Below are positions 57,821-64,000 of a stretch of 64,000 bases of DNA, piece by piece (position 1 is the first letter of the stretch; each line of letters starts with the position of its first letter). Made by a program: the position numbers and the translations under genes. The DNA is from Congeria kusceri. Its lineage: Eukaryota; Mollusca; Bivalvia; Myida; Dreissenidae. The stretch spans positions 721,501 to 785,500 of the forward strand of contig JAPFQT010000035.1 of NCBI GenBank assembly GCA_027627225.1, in the 5' to 3' direction. Under the pieces are notes generated by a model that was not told where the DNA came from, made no database searches, and saw nothing but the letters and a program-made list of their open reading frames with translations.

Positions 57821-59012
57821 TTAACCAAATATGAAACCTCTGGGCCTTGTGGTTTCAGACAGGAATTTTAAAATCATTTTGCCATTTACGTCTATATAAA
57901 CCATGTGAGCCCCGGGGTGTGGCCATTTTTTATCCCATGGGCATCATTTGAACAATCTTTGTAGAGGACCACTATACAACATTCTTACCAAATATGAAAC
58001 CTCCGGGCCTTGCGGTTTCAGGAAAGATTTTCAAAGTCGTTTTGCTATTTAAGTCTATATACACATTGTGACCCCCGGGGCATGGCCAGTTTTGACCCAA
58101 GAGGCATCATTTGAACAATCTTTATAGAGGACCACTATACAATGTTACATACCAAATATGAAACCTCTGGACCTTGCGGTTTCAGAGGAGAAGATTTTTA
58201 AAGACATTTTGCTATTTAAGTCTATACAAACCATATGAGCCACAGGGTGTGGCCAGTTCTGACTCGAGGGGCATCATTTGAAAATCTTTGTAGAGGACTA
58301 CTATACAATGTTACATACCAAATATGAAACATCTGGGCCTTGCGGTTATAGAGGAGAAGATTTTTAAAGTCATTTTGCTATTCAAGTCTATACAAACATT
58401 GTGACCCCCGGGGCATGGCCAGTTTTGACCCCAGGGGCATCATTTGAAAAATCTTTGTAGAGGAGCACTATACAATGTTACATACCAAATATGAAACCTC
58501 TGGGCCTTGCGGTTTCAGAGGAGAAGATTTTTAAAGTCATTTTGCTATTCAAGTGTATATAAACCATGTGACCCCCGAGGTGTGTCTAATTTTGACCCCA
58601 GCGGCATCATTTGAATAATCTTTGTATAGGTCCACTGTACAATGTTACATACCAAATATGAAACCTCTAGGCCTTGCAGTTTCAGAGAAGATTTTTTAAG
58701 TCATTTTGCTATTCAAGTTTGAATAAACCATTTGACCCCCGAGGTGTGTCTAATTTTGACCCCATGGGCATCATTTGAACAATATTTGTCGAGGACCAGG
58801 AAACAATGTTACATACCAAATATGAAACCTCTGGGCCTTGCGGTTTCAGAGGAGAATATTTTTAAAGTCATTTGGCTATTCAAGTCTATATAAACAATGT
58901 GACCCCGGGGTGTGGTCAGTTTTGACCCCACGGGCATCATTTGAACAATCTTTGTAGAGGACCATTATACAATGTTACATACCAAATATGAAACCTCTAG
59001 GCCTTGCGGTTG
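57821..59012 (+). repeat. tandem repeat field R10, period 164-168 bp, 7 full units
   Basis: ACCAAATATGAAACCTC starts at 57823, 57987, 58151, 58317, 58483, 58651, 58814 and 58981. Each unit continues GGGCCTTGCGGTTTCAGAGG, ATTTTGCTATTCAAGTCTAT, GTGACCCCCGGGGTGTGGCC and GGGCATCATTTGAACAATCT. The last, partial unit stops about 25 bp before the PM20D2 stop codon. Confidence 0.9.
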
Positions 59013-59035
59013 CACGTTATATAAGCGTATTTTAA

Positions 59036-59045
59036 TTTATTTATT
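59036..59045 (-). promoter_or_regulatory. two overlapping poly(A) signals at the PM20D2 stop codon
   Basis: The minus strand reads GAATAAATAAATTAAAA. One AATAAA (59045-59040) contains the TAA stop itself and a second follows 4 bp later. A cleavage site 10-30 bp on would leave a 3' UTR of only about 20-35 nt before the R10 repeat field. Confidence 0.45.
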
Positions 59046-59189
59046 CGGCGGATTCGCGTTCCTCCTTTAGACCACGTTGGAACTCAGCGGTGATGGCGGT
59101 CATCAGGTCGTGGTCAGTGAGAATGTCCACTCCGGTCATCGCCAGCGCCTTGGCCTGCAGCAGCGTGTACGACTGCGCACGGCGGTCAC
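59041..59189 (-). CDS. PM20D2: peptidase M20 domain-containing protein 2, last coding exon
   Basis: Acceptor CACGTGTTTCAG, then GDRRAQSYTLLQAKALAMTG, VDILTDHDLMTAITAEF and a charged end (KEERESAE), stop TAA at 59041. AKALAMT.VD(I/V)LTD is the C-terminal helix typical of PM20D2. The first codon (Gly) is split 1/2 with the exon at 62576-62810, and the phases agree. PM20D2 is a cytosolic metal-dependent dipeptidase that cleaves dipeptides with a basic C-terminal residue, such as beta-alanyl-lysine, and is proposed to clear carnosine-synthase side products. The exon is GC-rich against an AT-rich background, as expected for constrained coding DNA. The length fits the family's C-terminus. Confidence 0.85.
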
Positions 59190-59596
59190 CTGAAACACGT
59201 GCGTCTCGTGCTGTGAACGTTGAACTGTGATCTGTGAACTTCACTTCTCTACAGTATACCAATTTCCGTGAAACACAGAATATAGCGATATTTTTTCATT
59301 TTTTTCCTTTTCAAAACAAGTGTGGAATTCCACTACATGTACAACAAATGGGAATACTTTTAAATATAGATATAAGAAATATTTTTATGAACTTAGAAAT
59401 ACTTTACGTATGATTCCGATTATTGAAATTATCTTTTTTGCCGTTTGAAATTTGTCTTTGTGATTTCTATATTTATTTATTTTTCTTCATCAATTTATAA
59501 ATAATTTCGAATGTGTTTGTGTAACTGAATGCGCATGTTGTCAATTTTCGAAGATCACATTGTAAAAAAGTTATAATCTAGCTTAATATAAATTCG

Positions 59597-59600
59597 TATT

Positions 59601-59678
<78 letters not shown>
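59597..59678 (+). repeat. (TTC)n(ATT)n microsatellite
   Basis: About 11 TTC triplets followed by about 16 ATT triplets. The minus frame through it (poly-Ile then poly-Arg) is not a gene. Confidence 0.95.
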
Positions 59679-59696
59679 ATTATTATTTTAACATGA

Positions 59697-59998
59697 AACG
59701 CGCAGAGTTTCTGTAGACCAAGAAAAAATTCCGTTCGTAAATCTCCAATAAAAAACGCGAAAAATAGTTCCGAAACTTGAAAATATAGTTTGCATTGTAA
59801 TTGCAGAATTGAATGTAAGGTCATTTTCGGATCGAAATAATTTTCGCATTATCAGTGTTCATATGTAAATAAACAACAAATTGTCGTTCTGATGCGTGGC
59901 TATTAAACCACTCGGGCTAACGCTCTCGAGGTTTAATTCCTACGAATCAGAACTCCAAATCGTTTTTTACTGACCGATAAACAACGATAAATTGACAA
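59697..59998 (+). repeat. dispersed repeat R9, third copy
   Basis: AAACGCGCAGAGTTTCTGTA, AAATAGTTCCGAAACTTG, GTTCTGATGCG, GAGGTTTAATTCCTACG and AATCAGAACTCC follow the order of 7378-7672 and 9490-9765, with the same internal inverted repeat. Confidence 0.75.
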
Positions 59999-60640
59999 TT
60001 ATTTCTTAAATATATTATGCATAAAAGCGTCTGGAATATATTGAATATTTCTTCTATTTTTCGAGCTTTCATTTGCACGTTCTTTCACCGTTTTATGTTC
60101 TATAATTTAATGCGTCCGTGCCCAACCCCAAATGAACCAGAAGACGTATATCTGGGGTCGTATTCCAGAAACATCTTAACTGAAATCTTATCCTAAACCT
60201 TAAAATCGTCAATTTTCTTAAGCATTTTATCCCATGTATACATGGAATTCTGCTGAATGTTCATTAATTATCAACTCATTATTAACTACGTTTTACTTAA
60301 CTGTAATTATATTCATTAATGTATATCTATAGAATTATGTAGTTTTAAAAATATTACCTAACAAAATGTTAAAATATTTTCAGATAAACTTAAAATGTTT
60401 CTGGAATATGATCCCTGACCAGGCTTGCAGAATTTTAAACATACTAATAACACGTGGGGATTTTTGCTACTATTACTACGGGACCCTATGGAGATTCGAT
60501 TTAATGGTTTGTGGCCTAAATGATCGGCGAAGGAATGGGAGCTTGTAGTACCGGTAACCACGCATGCGTTCTTTGCCAACTCCACGTCACACCTGCGTCT
60601 CGCATAATTAATAATCTATGTAATAATGAGAGCTTGTAGT

Positions 60641-61113
60641 AGGTTAGATACCTGTAATTCCAATTCCCATAGGGTCCCAATATAAAACGACACACTTTCC
60701 AAGCATTTTTCTAGCATTTCCTTTATTTCGGATTGTGCAAGCCTGGTATCAATTTAAAGGCCAATCTGCCCTCTTCCAAAATTTGCAATAAAAAGATATG
60801 TCATGTTACTTCTAAGAAAATGCATCTCACTTGAATGCAGGCACCGGTAGAAAACGGGGTTTCGGCAGTCATATTTCGCCAAAAGCCCCATACTACAGTA
60901 AACACACCCCAAAAGTTCATCTTTCAAGTTAGCCTCCAATGGAATGCACCAAAATGTTGCAGACACGCATAGGATATAAGAAATAACCACAAAAGGCATG
61001 TCTGAGATACCTAAATGGCTTTATGCCAGAAGAGAAGAGGAACTCTTTAGTAATACGCACTACTTTTGAATGGACCACGGAGGGATACACAATGATTTAC
61101 TGGTATCTAATCT
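60641..61113 (+). mobile_element. TIR repeat R5, copy 1
   Basis: Starts AGGTTAGATACCTGTAATTC and ends TTTACTGGTATCTAATCTT, imperfect inverted ends. Internal landmarks: CATAGGGTCCCAATATAAAA, TTGTGCAAGCCTGGTATC, CTTCTAAGAAAATGCATCTC and AAGTTAGCCTCCAATGGAAT. An 81-codon minus frame (60754-60999) is kept nearly unchanged in copy 2 but is broken in copy 3, so it is probably not a gene. Confidence 0.75.
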
Positions 61114-61134
61114 TAAAGAAAACTAAAAATGTTG

Positions 61135-61548
61135 CTTTATTTCGGATTGTGCAAGCCTGGTATCAATTTAAAGGCCAATCTGCCCTCTTCCAAAATTTGC
61201 AATAAAAAGATATGTCATGTTACTTCTAAGAAAATGCATCTCACTTGAATGCAGGCACCGGTAGAAAACGGGGTTTCGGCAGTCATATTTCGCCAAAAGC
61301 CCCATACCACAGTAAACACACCCCAAAAGTTCACCTTTCAAGTTAGCCTCCAATGGAATGCACCAAAATGTTGCAGACACGCATAGGATATAAGAAATAA
61401 CCACAAAAGGCATGTCTGAGATACCTAAATGGCTTTATGCCAGAAGAGAAGACGAACTCTTCAGTAATACGCACTACTTTTGAATGGACCATGGAGGGAT
61501 ACACAATGATTTACTGGTATCTAATCTTAAAGAAAACTCAAAATGTTG
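61135..61548 (+). repeat. tandem duplicate of R5 (period 414 bp)
   Basis: 61135-61548 repeats 60721-61134 head to tail with only a few substitutions (for example TACTACAG/TACCACAG, GTTCAT/GTTCAC, GAAGAGGAAC/GAAGACGAAC). The left end of the element is missing at the junction, so this is a local tandem duplication and not a second insertion. Confidence 0.9.
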
Positions 61549-62059
61549 CTATCATGAAAAAAACACACTCTTCTACATAATTATTATCCAACTTGTACCA
61601 CACATGCACAATTTCAGGTCGATCCGCTAAGTAGAAATGCCCCCAAAACGCATTTGAGAATGACACACGATAAGCCATCTGGCTTGCGCTTCAGTACTTG
61701 GATTGTATGGGGAGCGTGAACTAAAATTCGCACCTAAATCAAATAAACCAGTCAAAATACCACTTCATTTAGACTGATTGTAATGCAATGGACAGTAATA
61801 AGGTATAAAACGTGTAATATTTGCGAATAACATGATCCCATGTGCTGTGAGCTGCAAACGGCGAGTTTCCGTACTTTTTTTTTCATTTTTTTACACGAAA
61901 AAAACAGGTTTCGCTTTAAACATCGTAGATAACGTGACAGTTATGATATTATTCACATGTATTCCAGTGAAAAGTAATAAACGCAATAAAAAATAACACA
62001 GTTACATGGGGATTGTATGTATAAGTGGACCCTAAAGGGCCGGTTCCTGGTTTTCTTAA

Positions 62060-62529
62060 AGGTTAGATACCAGTAATTGCAATTCCCATAGGGTCCCATT
62101 ATAAAACGGTACACTTTCCAAGCATTTTTCTAGCATTTTCTTTATTTAAGATTGTGCAAGCCTGGTATCAATTTAAAGATCAATCTGTACTCTTCCAATA
62201 TTTGCAATAAAAAAGATATGTCATGATACTTCTAAGAAAATGCATCTCACTTGAATGCAGGCACCGGTAGGAAACGAGGTTTCGGCAGTCATATTTCGAC
62301 AAAAGCCCCATATCACAGTAAACACACCCCAAATGTTCACCTTTCAAGTTAGCCTACAATGAAATGCACCAAAATGTTGCAGACACGCATAGGATATTAG
62401 AAATAACCACAAAAGGCATGTCTGAGATACCTAAATGGCTCTTATGCCAGAAGAGAAGAGGAACTCTTTAGTAATACGCACTACTTTGGACCACGGAGTG
62501 ATACACAAAGATTTACTGGTATCTAACCT
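62060..62529 (+). mobile_element. TIR repeat R5, copy 3 (complete, 470 bp)
   Basis: AGGTTAGATACCAGTAATTG at the left and TTTACTGGTATCTAACCT at the right are near-perfect inverted ends. The interior is about 90% or more like copies 1 and 2 by eye. It abuts the PM20D2 exon's intronic flank (62530). Confidence 0.8.
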
Positions 62530-62575
62530 AGAACCGGTAATCGCGCATGCGCTCTCTGATCATTCTAAGTCTCAC

Positions 62576-62810
62576 CTGCGTCCACGGCGAACGCCCGGGT
62601 GTGGTTGATGGCGGTTCTGCAGATGTAGAACATGGGGTGGATGGCGGGAACCACGTGCGACACGTCGCCCATGTCGGTGGAGCCCGTGGCCTCCTTGTAG
62701 GCGTCCGGAACCCTGTCCGGCTGGACACGTGATAGGTTGGCCGAGTAGACGTCCGCCAGGACGTCGTTGTGAAGGACGGAGGAGTATTTGGTAATCACGG
62801 ACTGCTCGAA
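62576..62810 (-). CDS. PM20D2: peptidase M20 domain-containing protein 2, penultimate exon
   Basis: A 235-bp GC-rich exon between acceptor GTTGACCCTTCAG and donor GCAG|GTGAGA, open in phase 0 for 78 codons. It begins FEQSVITKYSSVLHND and contains GSTDMGDVSHVVPAIHPMF (exon residues 43-61) and CRTAINHTRAFAVDAG. This is the family's C-terminal metallopeptidase block: G-S-T-D-x-G-N/D-V-S then P-x-I-H-P. The His at exon residue 58 is the likely last zinc ligand of the M20 fold, by family analogy. No frameshift or stop. The exons encoding the N-terminal zinc-binding motifs and the lid domain are not in the window and must lie to the right. Confidence 0.9.
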
Positions 62811-63149
62811 CTGAAGGGTCAACGAACATTAACTTATTAGTGTTTTCCTACCTCCTACTCCTACAGTTCGATTATTGCACAAACAAACAGTTTTCACACC
62901 ACATTTAGTTTTCATCCCATATTCAGTTCTCTCACAAAAATCAGCCCGTCCCCCCAACCACCAAATTCATTTCTCGCACAAAATCCAGTTCTCACCCCAC
63001 ATTCAGTTTGATGTCCGTTACGGTACGTATACAACTACAACAAGTGCCATTGTCACAAAGATACGCCCGTCAAAGAAGCTTTTGCGGGGTTAAGATTCAA
63101 TGACTAAAGAGAAACAATTCAAAAACTAATAAGGTAGAGTCATGGTATT
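62811..63149. other. intron of PM20D2, nothing recognised
   Basis: Contains a run of related phrases (CACATTTAGTTTTCATCCCA, ATTCAGTTCTCTCACA, ATCCAGTTCTCACCCCACAT), a weak short tandem repeat at 62890-63010. No exon visible. Confidence 0.45.
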
Positions 63150-63780
63150 CAATGTGTTTTCAATCTATTGAGCGGAAACCGTTGTTTTTTTTTAGTAAAA
63201 GTGACCTTGACCCCACCCACCCTATATGCAATCCCAAGCGAGGTCTCAATATAAAGTATCTATTTATGAAGTTTAATCAAAATATCTCCATTTGTTCTAA
63301 GTTGTTGAGCGGGAATCGTTTTTCCACTTTTAGTAATGATGACCTTGACCCCACCCACCCCATACGCAATACTAAGCGAGGGCTTGATATAAGGTATCTA
63401 TGTACGCAGTGTCATTAAAATATCTCAATTCGATCTCGAATTATTGAGCAGAAAACGTTTTCCTATTTTTAGTAACAGTGACCTTGATCTCAACCCCACC
63501 CACCCCATATGCAATCCCAAGCGAGGTCTCGATATAAGGTATCCATGTATTAAGTTTCATTAAAATATCTCAATGTGGTTTCAAGTTATTGAGCAGAAAC
63601 TGTTTTTATATTTTTAATCACAGTGACCTTGACCTTGACCCCACCATCTCATATGCAATCCAAAGCAAGGTCTTTCAATAAGGTTTCTAGGTATGAAGTT
63701 TCATTACAATAGCTCAATTCGTTCTCGAGTTAGAGAGCGGAAACGAAAAGTTGACGCTGCCACTACGCCTTTGACCTTGA
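63150..63780 (+). repeat. tandem repeat field R11, second locus
   Basis: Same modules and orientation as 57113-57820: ATTGAGCGGAAACCGTT, GTGACCTTGACCCCACCC, CCCAAGCGAGGTCTC.ATATAA. ACCTTGA landmarks at about 63203, 63341, 63480 and 63624. Confidence 0.85.
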
Positions 63781-64000
63781 ATTGTGACCTTAATCTAGGA
63801 CCTAGGGACCTGGTTCTTGCACACGACACTCCGCATCACCATGCTAGTCACTTCTGCTAAGTTATTTAGAAATCCGTCCATGCTGGACAAAATTTGCTCC
63901 AGACAAAGTGATTACGATTTATTTCTTAAATTTGACCTTGAATTGTGACTTTGACCTTAGACCAAGCGACCCGGTTCTAGCTCGCGACACTCTCACTATG
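63781..64000 (+). repeat. repeat tail with paired phrases, running off the window
   Basis: TTGACCTTGAATTGTGAC appears at 63771 and 63932, each followed by a CTAGGACC/TTAGACCAAG and CCTGGTTCT/CCCGGTTCT phrase with (C/G)CACGACACTC-like sequence. This is about a 160-bp tandem unit cut by the window end. Confidence 0.6.

Larger units (their letters stand above)
59190..62575 (-). other. PM20D2: last intron of the PM20D2 gene
   Basis: Phase-1 GT-AG intron (donor GCAG|GTGAGA at 62575, acceptor TTTCAG at 59190). It holds a TTC/ATT microsatellite, a third copy of R9, and three copies of TIR repeat R5 including a 414-bp tandem duplication. 61550-62059 holds nothing else recognised. A 50-bp segment at 60552-60601 is 78% identical to the donor region at 62532-62581. 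Confidence 0.8.

Noticed and set aside
59555..59824. 89-codon minus frame with poly-Ile and poly-Arg
   Set aside because: Translation of the TTC/ATT microsatellite at 59597-59678 inside the PM20D2 intron.
60754..61413. Two 81-codon minus frames as small genes
   Set aside because: They are in a TIR repeat duplicated in tandem very recently, and copy 3 has the frame broken.

Overview
This is a eukaryotic, AT-rich, repeat-dominated window that reads as bivalve mollusc DNA, most likely a dreissenid mussel such as zebra mussel. The species call is inference. It rests on interspersed families I recognise from bivalve genomes: a palindromic MITE whose core reads CGTCCCGGATTAGCC at 13.9 kb, the AGCTCACCTGAG/TGTGAACACTC family at 39.8-41.3 kb, the GAGGGCCACGATGGCCC family at 57.1 kb, and the ACCAAATATGAAACCTC arrays at 57.8-59.0 kb. 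There are no bacterial operons, rRNA genes, CRISPR arrays or convincing intact tRNA genes. Most long open frames are chance or repeat frames.

Genes. (1) The one confidently identified gene is on the minus strand at the right edge: the last two coding exons (62576-62810 and 59041-59189) of a PM20D2-type M20 dipeptidase. They are joined in phase across a 3.4 kb intron full of repeats, and the 5' part lies beyond the window. (2) A chain of plus-strand exon-like blocks runs from 27997 to about 48155. It has consensus splice sites and compatible phases, one GC-AG intron and an AATAAA signal at the end. I do not recognise the protein, and the fifth-to-last steps are weaker than the rest; an in-frame TAA in its penultimate exon suggests decay. 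(3) Two further minus-strand terminal-exon candidates lie at 55289-55458 and 56183-56342. (4) A 69-bp tandem repeat (21 copies, 23 codons per unit) at 35.39-36.84 kb is open over about 1.5 kb on both strands; the minus reading (497 codons from its ATG) looks the more protein-like.

Layout. 0-9.8 kb: one arm of an old duplication, repeat families, a 140-bp palindrome and an 18-copy 28-bp minisatellite. 10-19 kb: a series of DNA transposons whose ends can be placed (pogo-like 11742-12672, palindromic MITE 13928-14200, TIR element 14569-15919 with TATTGC target duplication, hAT-like 17864-18645) and a LINE 3'-end relic. 19.2-21.6 kb: the second arm of the old duplication. 22-28 kb: sparse. 28-31 kb: first exons of the unknown gene. 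31.3-38.4 kb: a hAT-like element, then the 69-bp array between two inverted CAGGGTTTCCC elements. 39.8-56 kb: bivalve repeats with the remaining exons. 57-64 kb: tandem repeat fields around the PM20D2 exons.

The genes show no joint pathway. The main message is how much of the local structure (introns, 3' ends, array boundaries) has been shaped by repeats.
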